This document shows positions 27,680 to 37,100 of a stretch of DNA of 64,000 nucleotides, piece after piece. The stretch's first letter is position 1; each line of letters starts with the position of its first letter. Below the pieces are notes generated by a model. It ran no database searches. It saw only the letters and a program-made list of their open reading frames with translations, and was not told where the DNA came from. The DNA comes from Bacteroidales bacterium (GTDB lineage Bacteria; Bacteroidota; Bacteroidia; Bacteroidales; Muribaculaceae). A program made the translations under genes and the position numbers. The stretch is from assembly GCA_014800735.1 (NCBI GenBank), contig JAAVFP010000018.1, forward strand, positions 48,485 to 112,484, in the 5' to 3' direction.

Positions 27680-29810
27680 AGATGGAGGCCTCGGTTGCGG
27701 GGCCTCTTCTTTTTTTGTGTTTCCGCTCAGCCACGTTAATCACGCGTGGGATGTCCATTTCATAGAGAGAGATGTGCAGACCGATTGCCCGGGTCATCAG
27801 GAGGTCGTCGTGCGCGCCGACGATGGCACCGTAGGCTCCGTTAGGTTTACGTTCGTAGGTCAGGTATTCGTCAAGCACACGGCGGTCTCGCTCGGTGTAA
27901 AGGTGGTCGCGCACAACCTTTATGAGCGTTGTGATAATCATGGGCTTAGTGGCCGTGTTTGTGTGAAAGCCGTATTTTCGGGGCAGCCCTTGGCGGATTT
28001 CGTCCTCGGACTGCCGGCGAGCGTAGAGGTTGGGGTATACGTCGGCAATTTGGTTGAGGATGTATTGCGACTGGTCGCCTCCCTCGACGTGGCGTTCGCG
28101 GTCGTGGGTTTCGATTGTGTTCGATTCGATGACAAGCAGAGCGTTGTCGTAGTAGGCTGCAATCTGCGCGGCCTGCCATGCCAGGCGGTCAATGTCGCAA
28201 TGTCCTCGCCACTGTGCCACGACGGCCTGAGGGTCGCCATCAATCATGTTCATGCGGTCGAACACGGCAATTACCGACCAGTCGGCCTTATTGGTACGGC
28301 CACCGATATCGACGACAACGAGGTAGCGATTGGTGACTTTTACCTGCGGGTCTATTTCGGGTTTGGCCCATATCCACAGGTTGGCCTGTCCATCGGGCCG
28401 GAAGCGGATGTTGGAAAGAGCCGCTTTACCTTCGGGAGCGTCGCCATAGACCTCGCCGACGAATCGGGGCACTGAACATGCCGATTCAAATTCCTTGACC
28501 AGGTATTTATCGAACACCATGGAGCCGGAGTGCACGAAAGCTTCCACGTCGTCCGACGGGTATTCCGAGGCCATGACTGCGTGCGAGTTCTTGCCGGCAC
28601 GCTCGTGAACATACCAGTTTATAGCTTCGAGAGTGGCCCCCTTTTCCCAGAGCCACCACAGGTAACGTCCGCTTTCTTCGCGGGCCGAGATTGCAGACTG
28701 ACTTTCGCGCTGACACCAGAGCGAGACGGCAAAGGCACGCTGCTCAAAGCTGCTTTTGAAAGGAAGTGTGTACTGCTCTATTTCATACCATGGAATAAAG
28801 AGCGGCCGAAATTGGGAACGTATTTTTGCATCGGGGTCAGGATAGGCTGCGGCCTGATACTCGGTGTGGAAGAAATTGCCTGTACCGTTGGCCGTTGATT
28901 CGTAGACAATCATAGTATATGGCCGGTACAGCACGCCCGAACAGGCGGAACGAACAATGTCCTCCGGCGATTTCCCCTCGGTCTTTTTCCATAGTCCTAC
29001 CTCCGAAAGGTGCACCAGGTTGTAGTCGCCGCCACGGCATGAGTCGGGCCTTTCGGCGGTGCCTATCTTAATTTTGCAATTACGCTGAGGCACGCGGTGG
29101 ATTGAGCCGGATTTGCCGACGCCCACCATTTTGACCTCGGTCTCGGACCAGTTGTCGCCCAAGGGATGAAGCATTTCCACTGGGTAGTCGCCAATCATAC
29201 GGTCGAACATATCCTTGATTTCGTCGGAGGCAGAACCCTGGTGGGCGATAATGAGCGAGTTGAGGCCCTTGCGGTGAAGGAACTGTAGCCATGCCATGTA
29301 GAGCTGAGTGGTTGTGGAACCTCCCCACTGGCGTGCCTTAAGCATGATGATGCGTATCGGTTCGCCGGCCAAACGGCTTTCTTCGAAGGTTTCCACCAAA
29401 CGACGCTGAGGATACCAGAGGTTGAACAGCACGTCGTCGCCGCCGCCTTTCTTCTTAACTTTGACCAGTGTTGCGCACCAGAATGGGAAGTCATGCAAGT
29501 ATCGCAGGCGGATAAGCTGCTGAGATACTTTGGAGGCTTCGGTGTCAGTAGGCTCAACGTTCAACACGTCGGAAAGGAAACGCCTGATGGAACCGGCCCT
29601 GACAATAGCCTTTACGAGTTCGGTCCGTGCCATGCTTTCGGGCAGCCATTGCTCGGGCAAAATAAAGTCGGGGATATGTACCCTGACCCGCTTGCCCACA
29701 CTACCCTGCCCTGTTATAGGATTGAAAGGTGCATTGATAATATTTTTGCGTCGCTCGTTTTCTTTGAGCAGTTTGGTTATCTCGGCATTATTTGCGGTCA
29801 TAGTAGCCAT
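27678..29810 (-). CDS. terL: Terminase large subunit
   Basis: 710 residues from MATMTANN; the frame stays open 24 codons further upstream but that part is unlike the family. ATPase motifs: Walker A-like KARQWGGSTT (158-167), Walker B LVHLSEVGLW (265-274) and coupling motif ESTANG (304-309). MASEYPSDDVEAF (about 413-425) is the family signature linking to the nuclease. RNase H-type nuclease acidic residues are D501 (VVVDIGG), E562 (LVIESNT) and a C-terminal D in GAHDDLLM. It cuts concatemers and drives DNA into the prohead through the portal. It overlaps the small subunit gene by 23 bases and runs opposite to portal and capsid genes. Confidence 0.93.
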   Translation of the reverse strand: MATMTANNAEITKLLKENERRKNIINAPFNPITGQGSVGKRVRVHIPDFILPEQWLPESMARTELVKAIVRAGSIRRFLSDVLNVEPTDTEASKVSQQLIRLRYLHDFPFWCATLVKVKKKGGGDDVLFNLWYPQRRLVETFEESRLAGEPIRIIMLKARQWGGSTTTQLYMAWLQFLHRKGLNSLIIAHQGSASDEIKDMFDRMIGDYPVEMLHPLGDNWSETEVKMVGVGKSGSIHRVPQRNCKIKIGTAERPDSCRGGDYNLVHLSEVGLWKKTEGKSPEDIVRSACSGVLYRPYTMIVYESTANGTGNFFHTEYQAAAYPDPDAKIRSQFRPLFIPWYEIEQYTLPFKSSFEQRAFAVSLWCQRESQSAISAREESGRYLWWLWEKGATLEAINWYVHERAGKNSHAVMASEYPSDDVEAFVHSGSMVFDKYLVKEFESACSVPRFVGEVYGDAPEGKAALSNIRFRPDGQANLWIWAKPEIDPQVKVTNRYLVVVDIGGRTNKADWSVIAVFDRMNMIDGDPQAVVAQWRGHCDIDRLAWQAAQIAAYYDNALLVIESNTIETHDRERHVEGGDQSQYILNQIADVYPNLYARRQSEDEIRQGLPRKYGFHTNTATKPMIITTLIKVVRDHLYTERDRRVLDEYLTYERKPNGAYGAIVGAHDDLLMTRAIGLHISLYEMDIPRVINVAERKHKKRRGPATEASI
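27685..27713 (+). terminator. Portal terminator inside the terminase 3' end
   Basis: GAGGCC at 27685-27690 and GGCCTC at 27701-27706 followed by TTCTTTTTTTG. It ends plus-strand transcription from the portal gene but lies within the last codons of the convergent terminase gene, so the two messages overlap. Confidence 0.8.
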
Positions 29811-30204
29811 TGCGGATTCGACAAATAAATTCTTCGATTGTGCGGGGTGTGAAATAGAATTTAGGGGCCGGCTGGTGGACAATCATTGTTGCCAGGGCTA
29901 TGAGGCTCATGTTGGGGTGCTTCGGTCGCAGAAGTTTGTAGCGGCGGTATATCTCCATGAACATATCCCGTTTGGATGCCGTCATGAGTGGCATCGGCCG
30001 CCCGGCTTCCATGGCGGCAATGACGTTGGCCGCGCGCTGTTCGCTCACCCAGAAGCGCGATGAAGGAGCTTCGGCGATAGCCCGGCAGATTTCGGGCATG
30101 CGGATAACGTCCACCTCGGCAATCTTTTGCCGAAACACACGCATTATATCAGCGTTACGCGCCTGAGTGAAGTCAACAACCGAGCCGAAGTATTTCATTA
30201 TCAT
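29788..30204 (-). CDS. Probable terminase small subunit
   Basis: 138 residues from MIMKYFG (a second ATG two codons later is also usable). The body is helical: RQKIAEVDVIRMPEICRAIAEAPSSRFWVSEQRA, then KRDMFMEIYRRYKLLRPKHPNMSLIALATMIVHQPAPKFYFTPRTIEEFI. This pattern recurs just upstream of terL in Bacteroidales phages. The end resembles a helix-turn-helix. Overlap with terL by 23 bases and shared direction support a small-subunit role in recognising the packaging site, but no defining motif proves it. On the minus strand a TATTTTTG -7 box precedes the start. Confidence 0.6.
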   Translation of the reverse strand: MIMKYFGSVVDFTQARNADIMRVFRQKIAEVDVIRMPEICRAIAEAPSSRFWVSEQRAANVIAAMEAGRPMPLMTASKRDMFMEIYRRYKLLRPKHPNMSLIALATMIVHQPAPKFYFTPRTIEEFICRIRNGYYDRK

Positions 30205-30247
30205 CGTGATACAAACACTACAAAAATAATTAAAAGGTAACACAACG

Positions 30248-30284
30248 GTTAAAAGAGTCCAGTGCCCGACAGGGTGTATTTTTG
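30248..30284 (+). promoter_or_regulatory. Late promoter B (capsid/tail operon)
   Basis: GTTAAAAG at 30248-30255, 21 bp, TATTTTTG at 30277-30284, then 37 bases to the ATG at 30322. It is preceded by ACACAACG as in promoter A. It probably drives the whole run from 30322 to 43014. Confidence 0.7.
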
Positions 30285-30321
30285 CAGTCAGTAAATTAGG
30301 TTTCATCTAACCCAAACAGAA

Positions 30322-31065
30322 ATGGCTGATAGCAACACAGTTAAAAGCAGACGCGACCAGCACCTGGAGCGTATGCGCAAGAAATATCCTGAGAAACAGT
30401 TCGCTGACGATGAAGAATTTTTCGGTCAGATTTCAGACGATTACGACCAATACGAGCAGGAAAACAATGCCTACAAAGAACGCGAGAAGTCGCTAAGCGA
30501 TATGTTCAGGGCCGACCCGCGCAGTGCCTATTTCCTGAACGATATGCGCCAGGGTACAGACCCGGTTCTGGGCCTGGTGAAGCGTTTCGGCATGGAGGTG
30601 AAGGACGTACTCGACAACCCTGATATGCAGGAGAAGCTCAAGGAGGCGAACCAGGAGTACCTGGACCGCGTGGCCCGCAGCCAGGAGCTTGAGCAGGAGT
30701 ACAACACCAACATGGACGCGACCCTGGAAACGCTGAGCGCCTACCAGCAGGAGAACGAGCTGAGCGACGAGGACATCGACGCTATCACCGCAGCGTGGCT
30801 CCAGATTGTGCGTGACGGCGTTATGGGCAAACTTACCAAAGAAACCATCATCCTTCTTGCCAATGCTCTTAACTACGATGCTGATGTCGCAGGCGCAAAG
30901 GAGGAAGGAGAAGTTGCCGGCCGCAACGCGAAAATTGTGGAGAAGATGCGCCAGGCAAAGAAGGGCGATGGCTTGCAGAACCTCAACGGCAAGAATAACA
31001 ACGGAGTTCCGGGCCAGGCGACCGGAGGAAAGAGCATGTTCGACTGGGCCAATGAGGCGAACTGA
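30322..31065 (+). CDS. Probable scaffolding protein
   Basis: 247 residues, highly charged and almost entirely helical: KRDQHLERMRKKYPEK-type start, an acidic centre with EYLDRVARSQELEQEY, and a basic Gly/Asn-rich tail (KNNNGVPGQATGGKSMFDWANEAN). Position directly before a small protein and the major capsid protein is where scaffolds are encoded. A Gly-rich tail that could bind the inner capsid wall fits. No sequence signature proves it. Confidence 0.6.
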   Translation: MADSNTVKSRRDQHLERMRKKYPEKQFADDEEFFGQISDDYDQYEQENNAYKEREKSLSDMFRADPRSAYFLNDMRQGTDPVLGLVKRFGMEVKDVLDNPDMQEKLKEANQEYLDRVARSQELEQEYNTNMDATLETLSAYQQENELSDEDIDAITAAWLQIVRDGVMGKLTKETIILLANALNYDADVAGAKEEGEVAGRNAKIVEKMRQAKKGDGLQNLNGKNNNGVPGQATGGKSMFDWANEAN

Positions 31066-31106
31066 CCGCCGTCAAGCCGGCTTCACAATGACAAAGGTTT
31101 TTTGCG

Positions 31107-31268
31107 ATGGCACAGAAAGTAGAAGTGGTGGAAACCAAAACGCGATTGAGCGCCGGAACGGCCGGGCTTAAAAGCCTGGTGCACGGCGGCTGTGTGACGG
31201 TGAGTGCGATGGCCGATGCCTGCGGCGGCCTTGGCCGCGGAAACTTAATAAGTAGTGACAAGAAATAA
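31107..31268 (+). CDS. Small protein between scaffold and capsid genes
   Basis: 53 residues: MAQKVEVVETKTRLSAGTAG, then SLVHGGCVTVSAMADACGG and a short Gly/Ser/Lys tail. No known domain. It is 41 bases after the scaffold gene and 29 bases before the capsid gene, in the same direction and with matching codon use, so it is probably a translated minor head protein. Confidence 0.5.
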   Translation: MAQKVEVVETKTRLSAGTAGLKSLVHGGCVTVSAMADACGGLGRGNLISSDKK

Positions 31269-31297
31269 TCATTAATCAACAAATTCCAATAAAATTT

Positions 31298-32815
31298 ATG
31301 GCAGACGCAGTAAATGTAGCAACCGAAGGCTATCAGCAGCCTTCAGCCGGCACGGCCGGTGTGAACAGCCAGGTTCCCGGCGCCCCCACCACGGTGAGCG
31401 CCGCGGCCGGTGCAACCGGTGGCGTGGGTAGTGGCAACTTTATCCAGTCGGACATCGACCAGGAGCTGTTCAAGTTCAAGAGCGACGACACTCCGCTGAT
31501 GCAGCTCATGCTGAAAGCGAAGAAAGTGAAAGTGAAATCGCCGGTAGTTAAGCACTATCAGATTGACGAACCGCGTTCAAGCTTCCTCACCGAAGCCGAC
31601 CTTGCGGCGACGACCGCTCAGCAGGCTGTTCTTCCTCTTTCGACCAGCGACCAGAACATTCCTCAGCCCTACGGCACCCTGCTTGTGAAGGGTGTGGACG
31701 GCTACGACGAGAGTGGCCAGAACAAGACACCCGGCAAGGACCTGATGCTTTTCGTGGTTGATCATGACAACGCCAGCGGCAATCCCATCGTGCGCGCTGT
31801 GAACGGTCCGAAGAATTCGACCGAGGACGAATATTGCTCCGTGCCCGCAATTCCTGCGGGTTCGCGCATCATCATCCTGGCAAACGCTCTCTACGAAACG
31901 CAGAAATACGTGTCGCCCGACCTCATCGTGCCTCAGCCTGTGGAAGTGTTCCTGCAGAAGCGTGGCATGAACCAGATTGTCAGCGACTACTATGAAGCCC
32001 AGAAGAAGGAAATTCCTTTCTCGAAAGCTCTCATTGCCGAAGCTGCTATCACCGACTTCAAGGTACGCTGCAACCGTACGCTGTACGCCGGCCGCAAATC
32101 CAAAATTAAGGTCCGCACTCCCAACGTGGGCATGCAGGACGTGTACTTCTCCGAAGGTGTGCGCTACCAGGTGCGCAAGGAGCTTAAGCACAACGGCAAG
32201 TGGACGGTTGAAGACATCATCGCACTGGCGAAAATGATTTTCACCGGCGAGGACGTTCCCAAGAGCGTTATCTGGCTTGCGGGGAAGAATCTGATGGAAA
32301 GCATTCAGACCATCGACTACAAGAACCATCCCGAAATCCAGATAACCTCTAAGAAGAACGAGGCCGTGGGCTGGACGGTGACCAACTTCCACACCGTGTT
32401 TGGCGACTTCGAAATCAAACACGACCCGACCCTGGACCGCCTTATGTGGAGCAACTCGGGCCTTATCGTGGACCCGAGCCGCCTGGTCCACTACCAGTAT
32501 GCGGCCGAGCATAGCTCGTCGGACCGTATCGAGGGCGAAGAGGCAACCCGCGAGGCTATCCTTGTGTGGGATGCTCTTGCCCTGAAAGGCAGCTGCCACA
32601 TCTGGGTGAACGGCGAGGGCGACGACGAAGCCAGCGCTCCGGACGCGTATGTGTTCTGGGACAGCGAGGAAGCGCCCGACGAACCCACCGAAGGTGCCAT
32701 CTACTATCTGCTCCAGGATTGCGCAGGCATTGCCGGCGGCGCCATGAAGGGCGAAATGTGGCAGTACAAGGACGGCAAGTGGGTTGAATTCACCGGCATG
32801 GTATCGGCTCAGTAA
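31298..32815 (+). CDS. Major capsid protein
   Basis: 505 residues. A flexible Ala/Gly/Thr N-terminus (1-45) is followed by SDIDQELFKFKSDDTPLMQLMLKAKK, the arm typical of HK97-fold capsids in Bacteroidales phages. Beta-strand-rich segments follow, including KVRTPNVGMQDVYFSEGVRYQ and TIDYKNHPEIQITSKKNEAVGWTV. The region FGDFEIKHDPTLDRLMWSNSGLIVDPSRL is a common capsid P-domain pattern. An acidic insertion near residues 435-465 may be surface exposed. It follows the scaffold and ends at a strong terminator-like hairpin that probably allows partial read-through to the tail genes. Confidence 0.8.
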   Translation: MADAVNVATEGYQQPSAGTAGVNSQVPGAPTTVSAAAGATGGVGSGNFIQSDIDQELFKFKSDDTPLMQLMLKAKKVKVKSPVVKHYQIDEPRSSFLTEADLAATTAQQAVLPLSTSDQNIPQPYGTLLVKGVDGYDESGQNKTPGKDLMLFVVDHDNASGNPIVRAVNGPKNSTEDEYCSVPAIPAGSRIIILANALYETQKYVSPDLIVPQPVEVFLQKRGMNQIVSDYYEAQKKEIPFSKALIAEAAITDFKVRCNRTLYAGRKSKIKVRTPNVGMQDVYFSEGVRYQVRKELKHNGKWTVEDIIALAKMIFTGEDVPKSVIWLAGKNLMESIQTIDYKNHPEIQITSKKNEAVGWTVTNFHTVFGDFEIKHDPTLDRLMWSNSGLIVDPSRLVHYQYAAEHSSSDRIEGEEATREAILVWDALALKGSCHIWVNGEGDDEASAPDAYVFWDSEEAPDEPTEGAIYYLLQDCAGIAGGAMKGEMWQYKDGKWVEFTGMVSAQ

Positions 32816-32821
32816 CACACC

Positions 32822-32854
32822 GGGCGGGGCACGAGTTCTGTGCGTGCCCTGCCC
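32822..32854 (+). terminator. Hairpin after the capsid gene
   Basis: GGGCGGGGCACG and CGTGCCCTGCCC form a 12-position stem with one mismatch and a 9-base loop, 6 bases after the capsid stop codon. No T run follows, so it may protect or attenuate the capsid mRNA and need not stop transcription fully. Confidence 0.6.
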
Positions 32855-32883
32855 TATTTCATCTAATCCACATTGATATAATA

Positions 32884-33513
32884 ATGAAAAAGCGAAAAAA
32901 TATCTACGCTGTGTACGGCATGATGGAGTACCAGACCTTTGTGAAGGTAGGCCGCAACAGCATTAAGGTGAGCTTTACAGGTGGCAGCATCAGTAACGGC
33001 TGCGCACAGCCGGCGCGCTATATGACAAGCAACCTCATCATGCAGAACGCAATCGAGGCGAGCGAGGATTTCAAGCGTGGCCGCATCAAACGCGAGCGAA
33101 GCATCGTGCTCAAGGAAGAACTTGTGGTTGAAAGGAATCGACCCAAGGTGCTTGCGCCTGAGAAGCCTGCGGGGGATGAGGATTCCTCGCTGCGCTCGGA
33201 ACACTGTACTGATGCACCGGGCGCATCCGGGGAGCCCGAAGTGGCAGGAGAAGTTACCCCTGAACACGAGGAGCCCGAAGAGCCCGTGGTGCCCGAGTGG
33301 CTTGAAGAAGCGATACAGGAGGCGGAGGAGCCCGAAGAACCCGAGGTAGCTGAAGCTTCCGAGGGCGGCCTGGAGGTGGTGGAGGCAAGCTGCAAGGATG
33401 TTGCCAAGCAGTACCTTCAGGAGCATTTCGGCGAGAACCCTACCCCGCTCCGCACCCGCGATGATGTGCAGAAGTGCGCAGCGAAGTACGGCATTATCTT
33501 CAATTTCGTATAA
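32884..33513 (+). CDS. Structural-operon protein with acidic linker
   Basis: 209 residues. Two conserved-looking ends flank a long disordered middle. The N-terminal segment (1-75) has VKVGRNSIKVSFTGGSISNG and a basic stretch. The middle (about 90-155) is Glu/Pro-rich and carries one SSLRSEH element. The C-terminal segment (about 165-209) is CKDVAKQYLQEHFGEN and LRTRDDVQKCAAKYGI, which looks like a small helical fold. Position between capsid and adaptor genes suggests a head-completion or neck role. No named family recognised. Confidence 0.55.
   Translation: MKKRKNIYAVYGMMEYQTFVKVGRNSIKVSFTGGSISNGCAQPARYMTSNLIMQNAIEASEDFKRGRIKRERSIVLKEELVVERNRPKVLAPEKPAGDEDSSLRSEHCTDAPGASGEPEVAGEVTPEHEEPEEPVVPEWLEEAIQEAEEPEEPEVAEASEGGLEVVEASCKDVAKQYLQEHFGENPTPLRTRDDVQKCAAKYGIIFNFV
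33184..33212 (+). repeat. Palindromic SSLRSEH element, copy 8
   Basis: In the acidic linker of the 32884 gene product. SSLRSEH in frame; right arm lost. Confidence 0.8.
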
Positions 33514-33516
33514 GGG

Positions 33517-34170
33517 ATGATAGTTGCGGCAGATGTAATGGTGCGTGATGTGCGTGTTGCCATCGACATGAACAGAGGAGATACACCTTTGTTCAGCGAT
33601 GGCGACACGGACACTCTCACGCTCAACGAGATAATCTTTGCAAAGCTTACGGACGCGGTGAGGCTTGTGGAACTGGAAGCCCCGGCGATTATGCTTGAAA
33701 GCGGCCACGATATCTGCCCCAAGGACGGCGATGATGACAATGTCTTTATCGGGGAGGACGGTAAAGGGTTCGTTGTCCTGCCTCTCAACTTCCTGCGCCT
33801 CGTATCTTTTAAGATGAGCGATTGGGAACGTACTATTTTTGAAGCCATCACTGAAAGCGACCCCGAATATAAAAAGCAATCATCAAAGTGGAAAGGAATA
33901 TGCGGAAATCCGGCTAAACCGGTAGTGGCTATTGTGCGCCGTGCCGAGGGCAAAGTGCTTGAATTCTACTCCTGTAAGAATAATAAAGCTACTGTTCAGC
34001 AAGGAACGTATATACCTATACCGAAGATAGACCGTGACGGCGGCATTGATTTGTCGGAGGAGTGTTATCGTGCGGCCGTATATCGCGCAGCAGCTCTGAC
34101 GCTCGCCAGTCTTGGCGACGAAAAACTTACATCCTCCATGCTTGAAATATCCAAATCCCTTCTTCAATGA
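33517..34170 (+). CDS. Head-tail adaptor-like protein
   Basis: 217 residues, three bases behind the previous gene and overlapping the tail fibre start by four bases (ATGA). Helical N-terminus with TLTLNEIIFAKLTDAVRLVELEAP, a central mixed region, and a C-terminal helix pair SEECYRAAVYRAAALTLASLGDEKLTSSMLEISKSLL. Similar proteins sit between capsid and tail genes in Bacteroidales podovirus-like phages and are taken as adaptors. The role is inferred from position and fold impression only. Confidence 0.5.
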   Translation: MIVAADVMVRDVRVAIDMNRGDTPLFSDGDTDTLTLNEIIFAKLTDAVRLVELEAPAIMLESGHDICPKDGDDDNVFIGEDGKGFVVLPLNFLRLVSFKMSDWERTIFEAITESDPEYKKQSSKWKGICGNPAKPVVAIVRRAEGKVLEFYSCKNNKATVQQGTYIPIPKIDRDGGIDLSEECYRAAVYRAAALTLASLGDEKLTSSMLEISKSLLQ

Positions 34171-37100
34171 GTATCAATAATACAGACGTACAAGGTAATG
34201 CCAATGTAAGTCGCAATGCTTATGTTGGCGGCAGTGCCAACGTAAATGGCGATATGACCGTGGGGCACAATCTCATGGTCAATGGTTGGCTTGACGCACG
34301 CTATATTAAAGGGCCGAATAAGGGATTGTTTCCGACGGAAGATGCACTGAATTTGGCTTATCCTTTCCCCCGTCCAGGGTGGTATGCTTTTGTAGGTGAT
34401 ACATTCCCGGCAGATTTATGGAGGTCGGAGCGAGGGAAATGGGTTCCAACCGGAGGTAAGGGAGGCATTTCAGAGGATACGTTTAAGGAGCTTTTAGATG
34501 ATTATGCTAAACGGAGTTGGGTATTAGAACAGATAGACGAGTTAGCGCTTAAAGGGCACACACACAGCATAAATGAAATTATAGGTCTTAATACTCAGCT
34601 GAATGAGTTTGCCAACGGAATCTCATCACTTAATATAGCCCTGGCTGGCAAGGCTTCGCTCAACCACACCCACTCCATTGCCGACATCACGGGGCTGCGC
34701 ACGGAGCTTACTGCTATCGCAGGGGATATTTCAGCCCTCAATATAGCCCTGGCCGGGAAAGCGGCGGCCAAACATACGCACGCTATCGCCGACGTCACCG
34801 GACTCCAGGCGGCGCTCGATGGCAAGGCTGCGGCCAACCACACACACGCTTTTGCCGATATTACGGGCAAGCCTACCACGCTGTCGGGCTATGGCATCAC
34901 GGATGCCTACACCAAGGCGCAGACGGATGCGACGTTCCTGAAGCGGGCCACCTTCGACGAGTTGTTCGAGAAAGTAACCGTCGACGGCGTGACGATGATA
35001 CGCGCCAAGTTCGCCCTATACTCCGAAGATAATGTGGCTGCTTTCGGCACGCCGGGCAACTCCGCGGGGTCAGGCGGCGGCGCTCCGGGTGTGACCATTG
35101 ACGACATCAAGGCTATGGGCTTCGCCGAGCAGTCGTGGGTAACGGCCCAGCTCGGAACCTACGCCACCCAGGCATGGGTCAACAGCCAGGGCTTCCTCAA
35201 GCAGCACCAGAGCCTGGCGGCATACCTCACTAAAACGGATGCCGCGGCTACCTATCAGCCCAAGGGCGACTATGCTCTTACCTCGGACCTGTCGGCATAT
35301 GTCAAGAAGGCGGGCGATACAATGACCGGAGCGCTGACACTGCCGCGACTCAATATCGTGGGCACAGCTGCCTCGACTGCTTATTTTACTGCCGATGGCG
35401 AATCCAATGCCTTTATAAACATCGGCGGCCATACGATGATGGTATGGAATGATGTCAATAAAGCTATCCGCCCCGGCAACAGTTATAGCAACACTTATTC
35501 ATTGGGCACGTCGGCTGTCCGATGGAGCAACGTCTACGCCACCACAATCAACGTCACCTCTACCGCCCTGGTGAGCAACCTCAACGCCGATATGGTGGAT
35601 GGTTACCACGTGGGCAGTGACGCTTCAGGCAAAATCCCTGTATGGCGTAACTTGGGCTCGTACGCATCGCATAACAACAACGTAACTGGTGATACCTCGA
35701 ACTACCAAAACTTCCTGAAGCGTATCACCGACAGTTCGCCATACGCTTCGCAATTGGGTGGCATCCACTTCTTAGGCACCATGGTCCCGAACAGCCAGCG
35801 GTTGGTTGTTGGTTCAGCCTATGATAAGGTCAACTATAAGGATGGTTTCCCTCAGTATTCCTACTTCCTGAGCCTTGCCTATGGAGGCCGCGTTAAAACG
35901 TTCGGCACACAAAACGGCGAATACTACGAACATGACCTGGCCTATACCACTGACAACGTGGCATCGGCTACCAAGTTGCAGACGGCCCGCACCATCTGGG
36001 GCCAGAGCTTCGACGGCACGGCGAATGTGAGCGGAACGCTGTCGGGTGTGACGGATATTAAGATGAGTCGTTATTTGTTCTTATTGAATAGCGCTGCCAC
36101 TAAAGGCTACTATTTTGAATGCGGTTCGACTGGTGCGCTTGGGATAAGTATTCACGCAAATTACGTATATCAAAAGTCGGTTGCAAAGTTTACTGATGCG
36201 GGGAATATGGAGTTAACCGGCTCGCTGAAAATCGGGTCGGCCACACTGAGCTATGATGCGGCCACGGGGTGCCTCAAGGTGGATAAACCGTTCTATTCCG
36301 AAGATAATGTGGCTGCCTTCGGCACTCCGGGCAACTCCGCAGGGTCCGGCGGCAGCGCCTCGGGTGTGACCATTGACGACATCAAGGCCATGGGCTTCGC
36401 CGAGCAGTCGTGGGTAACGGCGCAGCTCGGCGCCTACCTGACAGCGACGGCGGCCGCATCTACCTACGTCAAGAAGGCGGGCGACACCATGGCCGGAGCG
36501 CTGTGCTTCGGCAGCGCGAACTGCAAGATTACAAATGCCGGCGAACAACTGGTTATCAATATCAATAGCACAAACCGTATAGTTGCAGGAGCCAACGAAC
36601 TACGCCGCAGTGCGGATGTAGCCACTTTCAACCTCGGTAACGCAACCTACCGCTGGAGCAACGTCTACGCCACTACCATCAACGTGACCTCCACGGCCCT
36701 GGTGAGCAACCTAAATGCCGACTTGCTCGATGGGCTGCACGCTGCCGATATTGTGCGGTCATATGGTGGTGGAGTACTCTGGAGTGCATCGGAAACAGTG
36801 GCCGACTGGGCAAAACGCATAAACACGGCTCCCGGCATAATTTCATCAGAAGGCTGGGCATGGGCCAACAGCGCATCCCTCACATTAGGCTCTTACACCA
36901 TTGACAGGCAAAGGTACTCTGCAATAGATTTCCGAAGAGGCAATCTAAATTCTACTTGGCAGCAAAAGGCTTATCTGTTCCTGCCAACGTACACCGACTC
37001 CACAATGATTTATATCGCTCAGATGTCTACAAGTGGAACCGCAGGGGTGGTAGCAACAGGTGTGAAGCGATATGCCGACTACGACACTATCCTCAATTCC

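Noticed and set aside
31577..32818. Minus-strand open frame of 413 codons
   Set aside because: Antisense to the major capsid gene; no family features and no promoter.
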